Shown: piece after piece, positions 51,185 to 60,954 of the stretch | Layout: each line of letters starts with the position of its first letter | How positions within the stretch are numbered: the first letter of the stretch is position 1 | Source: Leuconostoc falkenbergense | GTDB taxonomy: Bacteria > Bacillota > Bacilli > Lactobacillales > Lactobacillaceae | Reading direction: 5' to 3' | Length of the DNA stretch: 64,000 nt | NCBI RefSeq assembly: GCF_014634805.1 | Contig: NZ_BMBS01000001.1 | Location: 62,001 to 126,000, forward strand | Position numbers and translations under genes: made by a program | Notes under the pieces: generated by a model | What the model saw: the letters and a program-made list of their open reading frames with translations, nothing else | Told to the model about the DNA's origin: nothing | Databases searched by the model: none

Positions 51185-53549
51185 GATAAGACACCTCTTT
51201 TGCCTCCCCAGCTACCAAATCAATCGCTTTGTCATAAACGTGAACGGTTATGGCTTGATCGCTCATCAATACCATGACAGTTGGCTTGATATCAATATCA
51301 ATTAAGACACCTCGATATTGCTGTGTAAAGTGTAATTCAGACCACTGTTTTGGTAATCGTGGATTGATGCTGAACTGACCGTGCAATAAATCAACTCCAG
51401 CATAATCATTTTGAATGACTGATAATGTTTCGCCCATGACACCCATGTGAACACCCTCTGCGGTTGTACCACCTTGAATATCATAATAATCAGAACCAAT
51501 TGCGTCTGTCAAAAAATCATACGCTTGTGTTTCAAATTTTGTATCACCTTGTCGCGCCAACTCGACATAGATACCAGCAAATACTGGGCGAGAAGTCGTT
51601 GAACCATGTGTTGTGCGGTCTAAGTAATAGGCTGTATTCTTTGCCAACCAATCATCGGGTAATTGATACCCAAGTTGATGAATCAGTGACTCTGTCTGTT
51701 GCGCACCTAGGTTATACAATAGCATTAGAAAGTCAGCCTGTTTAATGACCTGATAATCATCAGGGGACTTGCCTTCTGACTTGAGTATCCTATCAATTCG
51801 GTGAATATCACCATACTTAGCTTGATATGCTGAAAAATCGAGATGCTCAAGTTTGAAGAAACCTTCATATTGTTCGACAATGCCACGATTATCAATGGAT
51901 AACTTCAAATGATGACGAATGTCTTCTGCTTTTTCCGCTTCATTTTGAGTATACCCAACTGCTCGTGCTGCCGCGTCAAAATCAATCTTGACGTTCTGCG
52001 ATAAATCATGCAGATAGTTCAACAACCAAACCACCATAACGTTTGTATAAGCGTTATTGAGCAATCCACCAGCATGAGCACCGGGAATTTCTTCATGGAA
52101 TTCGTTAGGTCCCATAACGCCTTTAATTTGGTAACGGTCACCGATTTTCTCTGCTTTGTTAATCCAAAAACGACCAACTTGGATTAACATGTTTAAACCG
52201 CCTTTATCAAGATGGTCATAGCGTCCTGTCACCTGTTGGTAAACCCACATATTATAGGCAATTGCTAATGAAATGTGGCGTTGTAATCGAGAATTATCTG
52301 GAATCCAAGTGTTATCAACTGTGTTCAAATGAATCAGTTGACTTTGCTCGTCACCATACATTCCTGATTGCCAAGGATACATCGCACCTGATTCGTTCTC
52401 TGATATAGCATTTTTTTCAGCCGCTGATAACCGCTTCGTGCGATAATTCAAAACAGCACTAGCCGATTTGGGTTCGTTGACTGAGTAATATGGTAGTGCA
52501 AATAATTCATCCCAGAAAATATGACCACGATACCCCTCACCAGTCAAACCACGAGAGCCAACCGAAGCATCCAAATATGGATTTGCGTTTGGATTAGCCA
52601 TCTGATTAAGGTGAAAAATATTCATACGCGTCAACTTTTGCATGGCATCGTCGCCACTAATTTGAATATCTTTGGTTTGCCATAATGATTGCCAATAATC
52701 ATGACTCTCGCGTTGAATTTCGTCAAAAGTCGTGTTGGCTATTTCATTTTGAACAAATTCAGCAAGATCGCCGTCCGTCTCTAAATCACTTGCAACTGCC
52801 ATCACCCGTTCAATTGAAAATGGTTGTCCGGCCTGACAATCATTTTCGATGTGTGTTGCCACCTGATTTTCAGTTTTTGTCGTTTTTTCAACACTTTCAC
52901 CTATTGTTTTTGCTGCTAAAGCAACAGTAACATCAGTTGTTCGTGTTTTGATGATCATCAGATCATCCTGAACTGACTGGACATCAAATTCTTGCGAGTC
53001 AAAATCACGATAGCGTGCCACATTTTTGTTTTCGACGCTGCCATCAATAATCGCATCAATCGCAATGTGTGCGTCATAATTTGAGGTGATTTGAAAACGT
53101 AAACCTAACTGATGCCAGTGAACTGGATTAATCACCTTAACAGTTTTAATGGTGACAAAATGTTGTGAGTCTCCCGACACCTGCACTTGATAATCATCTG
53201 TCAATTCACCCGTTTTAAAATTAAGGCTGCGTTTTAGTGATTTGATAGTTGAGTTGTTGATTAACAGAGATTTACCATCAATTTGCACCTTGATTAAAGC
53301 TACACTGGGCAAATTCACAAGGTCTTCATTAATGACATCGCGCCCTGCAACGGGCGTTGATGTTTGGTTAAAAATACCAGCCCCGTACAACCCGGGATAA
53401 AAATCATCATCATAAGCGTTTGTCACAAGTGCGCCACGCCAGCCCAGAAAGCCATTTCCTAAAGTTAGCAAGCTCTCGCGACCGTAATTTTTAACACCAC
53501 CAACAATGTCGTTGTAAGTTAATAACCAATTTTCATTTGTCATGTTCAC
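51177..53549 (-). CDS. Trehalose-6-phosphate phosphorylase (GH65)
   Basis: 790 residues, GH65 fold. The catalytic glutamate is in VMGPNEFHEEIPGAH, and phosphate-binding segments lie in the C-terminal region (HGSTTSRPVFAGIYVEL, GGTTAEGVHMGVMGETLSVIQ). Family members include maltose, kojibiose, trehalose and trehalose-6-P phosphorylases. The PTS upstream yields a phosphorylated disaccharide, TreR controls the operon and pgmB follows, so trehalose-6-P is the best substrate, as in lactococci. Phosphorolysis saves one ATP compared with hydrolysis. Confidence 0.87.
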   Translation of the reverse strand: MNMTNENWLLTYNDIVGGVKNYGRESLLTLGNGFLGWRGALVTNAYDDDFYPGLYGAGIFNQTSTPVAGRDVINEDLVNLPSVALIKVQIDGKSLLINNSTIKSLKRSLNFKTGELTDDYQVQVSGDSQHFVTIKTVKVINPVHWHQLGLRFQITSNYDAHIAIDAIIDGSVENKNVARYRDFDSQEFDVQSVQDDLMIIKTRTTDVTVALAAKTIGESVEKTTKTENQVATHIENDCQAGQPFSIERVMAVASDLETDGDLAEFVQNEIANTTFDEIQRESHDYWQSLWQTKDIQISGDDAMQKLTRMNIFHLNQMANPNANPYLDASVGSRGLTGEGYRGHIFWDELFALPYYSVNEPKSASAVLNYRTKRLSAAEKNAISENESGAMYPWQSGMYGDEQSQLIHLNTVDNTWIPDNSRLQRHISLAIAYNMWVYQQVTGRYDHLDKGGLNMLIQVGRFWINKAEKIGDRYQIKGVMGPNEFHEEIPGAHAGGLLNNAYTNVMVVWLLNYLHDLSQNVKIDFDAAARAVGYTQNEAEKAEDIRHHLKLSIDNRGIVEQYEGFFKLEHLDFSAYQAKYGDIHRIDRILKSEGKSPDDYQVIKQADFLMLLYNLGAQQTESLIHQLGYQLPDDWLAKNTAYYLDRTTHGSTTSRPVFAGIYVELARQGDTKFETQAYDFLTDAIGSDYYDIQGGTTAEGVHMGVMGETLSVIQNDYAGVDLLHGQFSINPRLPKQWSELHFTQQYRGVLIDIDIKPTVMVLMSDQAITVHVYDKAIDLVAGEAKEVSYHG

Positions 53550-53568
53550 TCCTTAAACAATTCTCACT

Positions 53569-55614
53569 TTACTTGGCAACTGCGTCTTTAAAGGCGTTTT
53601 TCTTTTCAACAGTCTTAACTTGACCTGTATCTGAATCTTTAAATCCGAAGAAGTAAACCATCGCAAACGACACCGCAATTGTCGCAATCGAAGCCACCCA
53701 GAAAATCAACATATTATTATCCGCACCTGTTTGACCCTTTGGCACCGCAAATGATGGGAAGCCAATCAATGATCCTGTGAATCCGTACATATTCAAGTTG
53801 AACAAACCGGCAATTAAGCCGCCGACAGCACCACCAATGTTAGCCATCCAGAATACACGGCCATACTTCAAATTAATACCATACATTGCTGGTTCTGTAA
53901 TACCTGCCATCGCTGATAGGAAGCCCGCACCAGCCAATCCCTTAAGTGATGGAATCTTGGTCTTAGCCCAAACAGCCAAGGCACCAGCACCCTGTGCAAT
54001 CATAGTAAAGTTCACAATTGCATTCAAAGTAGAGTGACCAGTTTGTGCAATTTCATTAGCAATCAATGGCACAACCATCCAGTGCAAACCGAAAATAACG
54101 AGTGCTTGATACAAACCACCAATAATCAAACCAGACAATGGATAATTTAAGTGCAAAAGCCAGTTAACAATTGTTGAAATACCTTGTGATACCAAAGTGA
54201 TAGCTGGTCCAACGACAACAACAACGACTGATCCCACAATTAATAGCGTTAGCAAAGGTTGGAAAATTGAACGTAATACTAATGGCAAATGCTTTTTGAG
54301 CCAATTACCTACTGGACGTGCCAACCAAGCGGCAAAAATAATTGGGAAAATTGAGTATGCGTAACTTGGAATATTGATGGGTAAACCAAAGAAACTTGAA
54401 TTAAGGCTTACACCAAACAAACTACCCAGCGCCTGCGCTGGTTGCACAACTTTGCCATCAACAACATGCGCCGTTGTCAAATTGATAAAGTCAGGCTTAA
54501 CCAAGAAAGCACCAATAGCGGCAACTACGAAAGGATCACTTTTAAGCTGTTGCGCTGCGGAAAAGCCAACTAAAATAGGCAAAAAGTAGAACGGTGCCAT
54601 GGCCATTGACTGTAAAATCGTAAACGTACTTGATGCTGGATCAATGAAGTAAATCGCTGGAAATGACGCTTTGTTTGAAAACAAGCTCAAAAATCCATTT
54701 AACATACCACCAGCAGCCAATAAACCGATGATTGGCATCATTGAGCCAGTTATCGTACCAATGATTGCTTGAAATGCATGGACCAAGGGATTCTTGGAAC
54801 CTTTTTCTTGTTTGGTTGCAGCAACTGCATCTGCCGTCGCCGCATCATCTACGACACTGCTGCCTAGTTGCGCCACGACTTCATCATAAACGTCGGTGAC
54901 TGCAGGTCCAATGACAACTTGATATTGCCCCAACGAATCAGCATAATTGACACCGGCAACCCCATTTAGGGATTCAATCTTGTGATCATCAGCGACTGTG
55001 TGGTCCTTCAAATAAAACCGCAAACGCGTGATACAATGAATGACCTTATCCACATTTTGTGCACCGCCGACGCCTTGAATAATGTCTGCCGCTAAGGGTT
55101 CGTACTTCGTACCATTTCCTTTTGCTGGTGCTGATGATGTTACCGGTGTAATAGTTTTCACAGTAGCGTCAGCAACAGTCTCACCAGCTGAAACATTCTC
55201 TTTACCAGAAATCAGTGTTAATTTGTCTAATACATCAGCCGTATTGGTAAAGACAACCATCGTTGTTGTATCAAGATGTGCTGCTTTGATTTCTGCTAAA
55301 TCAACATCCCCAACATGATCCCCCGCTTTGACCTGATCACCTTCTTTAATTCGCCACTCGAAAGGCTTACCATCGAGACTGACGGTTTCCAAACCAACAT
55401 GTGTCAGTACCTCCAATCCGTCAGAGCGTCGAACACCAAATGCATGTCCTTGCATGGCGATAACGACACCACTAACTGGGGCTACAATATCATGCCCAGT
55501 GGGTTGTAGGGCGAAACCATCTCCCATGGTTTTTTTACTAAATACTGGATCAGCCACATCAGCAAGTGAGATAACGTGACCTGCTAGTGGCGCTAAAATT
55601 TTTGTATCTGCCAT
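53569..55614 (-). CDS. Trehalose PTS transporter, fused IIA-IIB-IIC
   Basis: 681 residues in the order IIA (about 1-150), IIB (about 170-250), IIC (about 270-655). The IIA histidine is in LEVLTHVGLETVSL and the IIB cysteine is in KVIHCITRLRFYL. The IIC part has ten or so membrane helices and the signature GITEPAMYGINLKYGRVF. It phosphorylates and imports trehalose; TreR and the phosphorylase gene support that substrate. The IIA domain sits at the N-terminus, whereas many glucose/sucrose-family permeases are BCA or lack A, so the domain order is notable. Confidence 0.9.
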   Translation of the reverse strand: MADTKILAPLAGHVISLADVADPVFSKKTMGDGFALQPTGHDIVAPVSGVVIAMQGHAFGVRRSDGLEVLTHVGLETVSLDGKPFEWRIKEGDQVKAGDHVGDVDLAEIKAAHLDTTTMVVFTNTADVLDKLTLISGKENVSAGETVADATVKTITPVTSSAPAKGNGTKYEPLAADIIQGVGGAQNVDKVIHCITRLRFYLKDHTVADDHKIESLNGVAGVNYADSLGQYQVVIGPAVTDVYDEVVAQLGSSVVDDAATADAVAATKQEKGSKNPLVHAFQAIIGTITGSMMPIIGLLAAGGMLNGFLSLFSNKASFPAIYFIDPASSTFTILQSMAMAPFYFLPILVGFSAAQQLKSDPFVVAAIGAFLVKPDFINLTTAHVVDGKVVQPAQALGSLFGVSLNSSFFGLPINIPSYAYSIFPIIFAAWLARPVGNWLKKHLPLVLRSIFQPLLTLLIVGSVVVVVVGPAITLVSQGISTIVNWLLHLNYPLSGLIIGGLYQALVIFGLHWMVVPLIANEIAQTGHSTLNAIVNFTMIAQGAGALAVWAKTKIPSLKGLAGAGFLSAMAGITEPAMYGINLKYGRVFWMANIGGAVGGLIAGLFNLNMYGFTGSLIGFPSFAVPKGQTGADNNMLIFWVASIATIAVSFAMVYFFGFKDSDTGQVKTVEKKNAFKDAVAK

Positions 55615-55645
55615 TTTTTCTCCTCAATACAATTAACAACAACAC

Positions 55646-56347
55646 TCAATGTCGCCTTGAAAATTCAACGCTTTTAAAGCGATCGGCTCGGTTTCTGGAC
55701 TCAGTGAAAGAGATAATGCGACCATCATTCAAAAATGTCTCTGATCTAATCACAACGATTGGAATGGATTCAGCTAATCTCATTAATTGCCTGTCCGTAG
55801 CATTGGCAGGTTCAACCGTAATGGTTTTCTTAGCATAACTAATCACCAATCCCAATTGCTGTTCAAACAGTTCAAATAATGACACTGATTGCGATAATTT
55901 TTTGATTTCAGGCACAACATCTTTTAAAACGTAATCGTGATCAATAATCACTGGTTCGTTGTCCAAATATCGAATTCGGACAACAGCAGTTGCCGGCACA
56001 GGCGTGTTGTCACCATACTCAAATACCGATGGTACCTCACTATCTGTAATCGACAACAACTGTGTCCGTTCATCTAATTTCAGACGCGCAGCCAACTCAC
56101 GATAACTTTCAACATGTGAAATAGGAAATGAGTAGCGATTTTGATTAATGACGAACGTGCCTCGTCCTTTAATTCGCATAACATATCCTTCATCAACTAG
56201 CATTGCCACAGCTTTTCGTGACGTCTCACGAGCCACGTGGTAACGATTCATTAACGCAAAATCACTCGGTAACATCTCATTATTGGGATATTTGCCATCG
56301 TTGATTTCTTTCAGTAGTTCATCGTGGATGATTTGATATTTATTCAT
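55646..56347 (-). CDS. treR: Trehalose operon regulator TreR (GntR family)
   Basis: 233 residues. The N-terminal winged helix (about 1-70: YQIIHDELLKEINDGKYPNNEMLPSDFALMNRYHVARETSRKAV) is followed by a UTRA effector domain (about 85-230). TreR-type regulators release DNA on binding trehalose-6-phosphate. It is the first gene of the tre operon, so it is autoregulated. A TTGTATAGACAA operator-like site lies about 90 bases upstream. Confidence 0.9.
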   Translation of the reverse strand: MNKYQIIHDELLKEINDGKYPNNEMLPSDFALMNRYHVARETSRKAVAMLVDEGYVMRIKGRGTFVINQNRYSFPISHVESYRELAARLKLDERTQLLSITDSEVPSVFEYGDNTPVPATAVVRIRYLDNEPVIIDHDYVLKDVVPEIKKLSQSVSLFELFEQQLGLVISYAKKTITVEPANATDRQLMRLAESIPIVVIRSETFLNDGRIISFTESRNRADRFKSVEFSRRH

Positions 56348-56379
56348 TTTTAATCTCCTTCACTGATGTCTACAACACC

Positions 56380-56408
56380 AATATACCATCTGTTGAAAGC
56401 GTTTACAA
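56380..56408 (-). promoter_or_regulatory. tre operon promoter
   Basis: On the minus strand, TTGTAA (56408-56403), a 17-bp spacer and TATATT (56385-56380). The -35 box overlaps the cre. Confidence 0.78.
56394..56407. promoter_or_regulatory. cre site in the tre promoter
   Basis: TGAAAGCGTTTACA matches the cre consensus fully. It covers the -35 box and part of the spacer, so CcpA binding should block transcription. Confidence 0.88.
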
Positions 56409-56433
56409 CGCTGTTTTAAAGGTTTTTTAGAGA

Positions 56434-56445
56434 TTGTATAGACAA
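56434..56445. promoter_or_regulatory. TreR operator
   Basis: TTGTATAGACAA differs by one base from the palindrome TTGTATATACAA known for Bacillus TreR. It lies about 25 bases upstream of the -35 box. Confidence 0.7.
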
Positions 56446-56540
56446 GTAGCCTAGTGTTAGTATCTGATAACCTTTTGACGACTAGACAGGATATTTATTC
56501 ATTTTGGTCGTTCAGTTATGCACAAATAAAAAAGTGTAAA

Positions 56541-56565
56541 AAAAAAGCAACGAATAGTTGCTTTT
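56541..56565 (-). terminator. Intrinsic terminator of pepX
   Basis: Minus strand: GCAAC/GTTGC with flanking A-T pairs is followed by a long T-run just after the pepX stop. Confidence 0.75.
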
Positions 56566-56577
56566 CTCTTCATGTCA

Positions 56578-58914
56578 TCATTTATTAACAATTGGTAAAT
56601 CAATTTGACTATTGGCTAAATCTATCGTGTAAACAATATCTTGATTACCGCGGACGGTCATCTCGAAATCAGTCGCATACAAAACAACACCAAGTTGGTG
56701 ACCTGAACGTATTTGATAGTGAGTTGGTTGTAAAGTCAATGAGACATTAACAAACTCGTCTGCCTGCAAATCATCAGTTTGCCAAACATTGGTTCGATTT
56801 TGCAAATTAATATGACCTAATGTTACCATTTTCTGATTTGCCTTGGTCATTTCAAAAGCCATCAAACGTGTTGGGCTAAAGTTTCGTCCGCGATCAACTG
56901 TGGCTTCTTGTGGTGTTGGTGAAACTTTCAGATATTGATCGGTCCCATAATCCACAATAATAGCGCTTAATAAACCAATATTTTTTGAGGATTTGACCCG
57001 TAAATTTAGCGTGATTTCACCATCAATCGTCTGAGCGGTTGATAATGCTTCTGTCTTAAAAATCTGTGTTGTTTCTGGTATTTTTCCTGAAATCAATGCT
57101 TGACGCCAAGCATTGAAATGCTTGCCATACTGCTTGAATTGGTCCTCAGGTAGCCAATCCCTGAAGCTTACTTCACCAGCTGATTGTGGGCTACGCGACA
57201 ATTTTTTATCCGCGAAATGATAACTGACTTTTTGACCAATCCCCCAATCTTCTAGGGCATGCCAAGCTTCTGGATTGGTGTTATCTTGCCACGTCACTGT
57301 TGGCAATGAAGTCGTCGCGTCCACATGCAATCCCAATAGTTTTTCGGAAAACCAAAGATTAATTTGATCAGAAAAATCAAGGGAACGGTTATTATTGATG
57401 TAAATATGTTCTCCTTGATGCAAATATATCTTTTTAACATGATTATTTTGCTTTAAGGCAGACCAAAGCTGGTAAACTTGACGTGGTTTAACATTCCAAT
57501 CATTTAAACCGTGAACCATCAGCATATCGATTTTGATATTTTGTACATGTTTCAGGTAATTACGCGAATCCCAATAGCGGTCATAGTTGCCGTTATCACG
57601 TGCCATAAGACGTGCAGTTTCTGATTGAAAGGCTTGCCACTGAGAACGTGTCCGCCACCAATCTGCTGGATCTTTCATTCTTGTGTAAACCAATTCAGCC
57701 AACACGTCCATATCTTCTCCCGGAAAGCCACCCGGTGCCACCACTAAACCATTATCACGGTAATATTGATACCAATTCGAAATAGCAGCTTCAGACACAA
57801 CTGTTTCTAACCCTGCAACGCCAGTTGTTGCAACAGCAGTTGCTAATGTGCCCAAATACGAACGGCCTGTCATCGCAATTTTGTGACTCGACCAGTCAGC
57901 AGCAATTGCGATATTATCGTATCGATTCGTAAAAGCCACTCGGTTACCGGCAAGCCATTCGACAACATTTTTCATCGATTCGACTTGCTCGGGTGACCCC
58001 GTATCTTGCATACCATCAGCATGCCGTGTACCGACACCAGCAGAATAAGCAATCGCAAAACCACGCGACAAAAAGTATTGATTAAGATCAACTGGCAAAC
58101 CAGCTTCAGCTGTAAATGAAACTTCCGTTTCAGTTGCGTGACCTGAAACTTTTCGCGGTTTGGCAGTCGAAGCTGATAGTCCTTGATATGTCACGTCATT
58201 TTTATCAACTTGAGTTGGTTCTTTCCGCTGCAAAGGCACATTGACCAAATGAATTTTAGCATCATTTTCTTTGACATTCAGTCCCTGATAATATGGAGAA
58301 GCAGTGAACAAAACGGGCAATGGTGTCTCACTTTTTGGACGAACAATGTCGACTTGTACTAAATCAAGCTGGCCATCGTTATCAGTGTCAACACTCGTTT
58401 CTACCCAGACAGACTCGCGAATCAAATCATTTGTATCAAACGTCGATAATGACTTACCATTAAAAATGAGACGTTGATTGTTTTGTGGTAAATAACCCTG
58501 ACTAACTAATGCATCAATCAACAATAATCCAGTGCTATTATGAGTATTTAGCAACGTATACCAAGCATGGGGGATAGTATCAATCGCAACAATCGGCAAG
58601 CCTAGTTTTTGAAATGTCGCTACACCGTCAAAGTTATTATTGGCTAATTCATCATTGAATCCTAGTAACTGTGCACCAATACGATAAAAAACTGCTTGAT
58701 CCACTGCTAGTTTTTGTTGGAAAAAACTATAAATTTCTTGTTCAGCCGTTGCCAAATGCAACCGCAACCAATCATTTTGAGCTGAAATAGAGTGGTAGCT
58801 AGGCAAAGCCTGTCTTAACAGCGTTTCAAAGTTGTCACTGTTAAATCCTAATGCTTTTAATTCCTGTAATTCAGTCGCTAAATCTACCTTAATTCGCCCG
58901 TATTGATTAATCAT
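56578..58914 (-). CDS. pepX: X-prolyl dipeptidyl aminopeptidase PepX
   Basis: 778 residues, S15 family. The N-terminal helical oligomerisation domain (about 1-145) is followed by the alpha/beta hydrolase. The catalytic serine is in MTGRSYLGTL (about 350), the aspartate in HGLNDWNV and the histidine in HQGEHIYI. A C-terminal jelly-roll domain ends the protein. It releases X-Pro dipeptides from peptides and complements PepQ and PepN. It is monocistronic. Confidence 0.96.
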   Translation of the reverse strand: MINQYGRIKVDLATELQELKALGFNSDNFETLLRQALPSYHSISAQNDWLRLHLATAEQEIYSFFQQKLAVDQAVFYRIGAQLLGFNDELANNNFDGVATFQKLGLPIVAIDTIPHAWYTLLNTHNSTGLLLIDALVSQGYLPQNNQRLIFNGKSLSTFDTNDLIRESVWVETSVDTDNDGQLDLVQVDIVRPKSETPLPVLFTASPYYQGLNVKENDAKIHLVNVPLQRKEPTQVDKNDVTYQGLSASTAKPRKVSGHATETEVSFTAEAGLPVDLNQYFLSRGFAIAYSAGVGTRHADGMQDTGSPEQVESMKNVVEWLAGNRVAFTNRYDNIAIAADWSSHKIAMTGRSYLGTLATAVATTGVAGLETVVSEAAISNWYQYYRDNGLVVAPGGFPGEDMDVLAELVYTRMKDPADWWRTRSQWQAFQSETARLMARDNGNYDRYWDSRNYLKHVQNIKIDMLMVHGLNDWNVKPRQVYQLWSALKQNNHVKKIYLHQGEHIYINNNRSLDFSDQINLWFSEKLLGLHVDATTSLPTVTWQDNTNPEAWHALEDWGIGQKVSYHFADKKLSRSPQSAGEVSFRDWLPEDQFKQYGKHFNAWRQALISGKIPETTQIFKTEALSTAQTIDGEITLNLRVKSSKNIGLLSAIIVDYGTDQYLKVSPTPQEATVDRGRNFSPTRLMAFEMTKANQKMVTLGHINLQNRTNVWQTDDLQADEFVNVSLTLQPTHYQIRSGHQLGVVLYATDFEMTVRGNQDIVYTIDLANSQIDLPIVNK

Positions 58915-58955
58915 ATTTTTTTCCTTTAATTGTTATTATTATCTCATTATACGAC

Positions 58956-58986
58956 AAAAGCACCCGCCTGACGACGCGTGCTTTTA
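58956..58986 (-). terminator. Intrinsic terminator of ohyA
   Basis: Minus strand: AAAAGCACGCG pairs with CGGGTGCTTTT around an 8-base loop, ending in TTTTG. It lies about 45 bases after the ohyA stop. Confidence 0.72.
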
Positions 58987-59030
58987 TGACGACATAATTT
59001 AATGATGAGAAGCTACTGTTTCAATCATGC

Positions 59031-60803
59031 TCACATCAAGTGTGCTTCAACAAGCAGTTCTTCTAACCATGTCCCTTTAATTTTTTTCATGCCAACTTTT
59101 TGAATTAACTTAGGAATTGGCAGATTCATATCCGTGATGGCTTTTTTGTCGTTCATATAATACATGGCACGTAATAATTCACGAATATCGTAAATTGAAT
59201 TAAACACTTCCGGCACACCGCGTTCAACATCTAGCAGACTATACACGGCTTCCATTGCTGTACGGACTGAGTATTCAGTCGTAAACACTGTATCGCGTGA
59301 TGGTGACTCCGCAAAGTTACCAATGAATGCCAAATTAACCGACCCGTCAGGAATGACTTTTGGTCGATCACCCATAACACGTGGCATGAAGTAACTTGTG
59401 ATAAATGGCATGTAAACCGGCACTGTATTAATCGACTCTTGCTTGGATAATTGCTGAATTTTACTTTCTGGTACGCCAAGGTGATAAAGTAATTCTTGCG
59501 TAATTTCTTCACCGGAGCAATCAACAATCGTCTTTTTCACATAGTTGCCGGGCACATCAGAATACAAGCCATAAATCCAGACAGTTGTTTCATTTGGCTT
59601 TTGAGTTTTGAAGTGAGGCTGACGATGTACGGCAAAACTCATTAGCCAATTAGAATCTGTAATTGTAATAATGCCGCCAGTATTGATTTTACCATCGTGC
59701 AAATCACGTTTCGTCAAACGTTCAATATAGGGATCAATTTCTGTATTTTCAATTGTGGCAGTCGCTGACACAAACCAACTTTTTGCAGGTAAATCTTGAT
59801 AAAAGACCGATGGATGGCCAAATTCATCAGATTGTGCCGCCAAGTTTTCCCATAACTGCCATGATCCACCCGGCTCAGTAGTTACTGGTGCTGGTTCAAA
59901 GTGGCTGCCATAAGTTGTACTTTCGGTGATAGAGCCGTTCGTTACAAACACCAAATCGTTGGCAGTTAATGGTCTTGTTTCGTGTTGCCCGCTAACGGTT
60001 AATTCTAGTGACTTAGCCACCTTTTGACCATTATCAAAATCCACAATAATGTTATCTACCGTGGTATCAAATTGTACATCAACACCATGGTCTTCTAAGT
60101 AATGAATCAAGGGCAAAACCATCGAGTCATATTGATTATATTTATTAAATTTCAGGGCTGAAAAATCTGGTAATCCATCAATATGGTGAATAAAGCGCAT
60201 GGCATAGCGACGCATTTCAACAGCAGAATGCCATTTTTCAAAGGCGAACATCGTTGCCCAGTAAGTCCAAAAATTGCTTTCAAAGAAAGCATCTGAGAAG
60301 TAATCTTCAATCGTTTGCGTACCCAACTTGGCTTCTGGTGTCATAATCAGTTTGATAATTTCTTGTGATGATTTACCCAAAGTATAGTCGCCGTCATCTG
60401 GCACACGATTACCGCGATCGTAAATCAATCGGCAATTTGAAGAATTGGGATCATCTTTGTCTAACCAATAATATTCATCAAGATATGAAGCACCCGGAAT
60501 TTCAAGTGATGGAATTGATCGATACAAATCCCATAAGCACTCAAAATGATTTTCCATTTCACGACCGCCACGCGTTACGAATCCCACGTTCGGGCGTGCT
60601 ATGCCATCTAATGAACCACCAGCTAATGGTAGCTCTTCTAAAATATGAATTGCCTCACCTTTCATTTGACCATCTCTAATCAAAAATACCGCAGCCGACA
60701 ACCCAGCCAATCCGGAACCAACAATATACGCTGACTTTTGATCAACCCCCTTTGGCTTTCGTGGTGTGGCAAATGCCTCATAATTACCATTACTATAATA
60801 CAT
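59031..60803 (-). CDS. ohyA: Oleate hydratase (MCRA family)
   Basis: 590 residues. The FAD-binding [17 protein letters not shown] lies at about 29-45. [27 protein letters not shown] carries the acidic active-site loop of the family, and the later [15 protein letters not shown] is also conserved. It hydrates oleic and linoleic acids to 10-hydroxy acids, detoxifying them. GGAG stands before the ATG. A cre lies in the 5' untranslated region, 19-32 bases before the start codon, so carbon repression is likely. Confidence 0.94.
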   Translation of the reverse strand: MYYSNGNYEAFATPRKPKGVDQKSAYIVGSGLAGLSAAVFLIRDGQMKGEAIHILEELPLAGGSLDGIARPNVGFVTRGGREMENHFECLWDLYRSIPSLEIPGASYLDEYYWLDKDDPNSSNCRLIYDRGNRVPDDGDYTLGKSSQEIIKLIMTPEAKLGTQTIEDYFSDAFFESNFWTYWATMFAFEKWHSAVEMRRYAMRFIHHIDGLPDFSALKFNKYNQYDSMVLPLIHYLEDHGVDVQFDTTVDNIIVDFDNGQKVAKSLELTVSGQHETRPLTANDLVFVTNGSITESTTYGSHFEPAPVTTEPGGSWQLWENLAAQSDEFGHPSVFYQDLPAKSWFVSATATIENTEIDPYIERLTKRDLHDGKINTGGIITITDSNWLMSFAVHRQPHFKTQKPNETTVWIYGLYSDVPGNYVKKTIVDCSGEEITQELLYHLGVPESKIQQLSKQESINTVPVYMPFITSYFMPRVMGDRPKVIPDGSVNLAFIGNFAESPSRDTVFTTEYSVRTAMEAVYSLLDVERGVPEVFNSIYDIRELLRAMYYMNDKKAITDMNLPIPKLIQKVGMKKIKGTWLEELLVEAHLM

Positions 60804-60821
60804 GATGATCTCCTTTCAATT

Positions 60822-60835
60822 TGAAAACGCTTTCA
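60822..60835. promoter_or_regulatory. cre site between the ohyA promoter and start codon
   Basis: TGAAAACGCTTTCA is a full match to the cre consensus and nearly palindromic. It lies just downstream of the -10 box, over the transcription start region. Confidence 0.88.
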
Positions 60836-60840
60836 ATACA

Positions 60841-60869
60841 CTTATATTTTATCGCTAATCATATCACAA
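60841..60869 (-). promoter_or_regulatory. ohyA promoter
   Basis: On the minus strand, TTGTGA (60869-60864), a 17-bp spacer and TATAAG (60846-60841). Confidence 0.6.
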
Positions 60870-60902
60870 TTGCAATTTTCATAAGTACATCATCAGCCAA
60901 AG

Positions 60903-60932
60903 AAAAAACCTGATAGTTTTACAAACTATCAG
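60903..60932 (-). terminator. Intrinsic terminator of pepN
   Basis: Minus strand: CCTGATAGTTT pairs with AACTATCAGG around a 4-base loop, followed by six T. Confidence 0.9.
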
Positions 60933-60954
60933 GTGACTCACCTACAAATACTTT

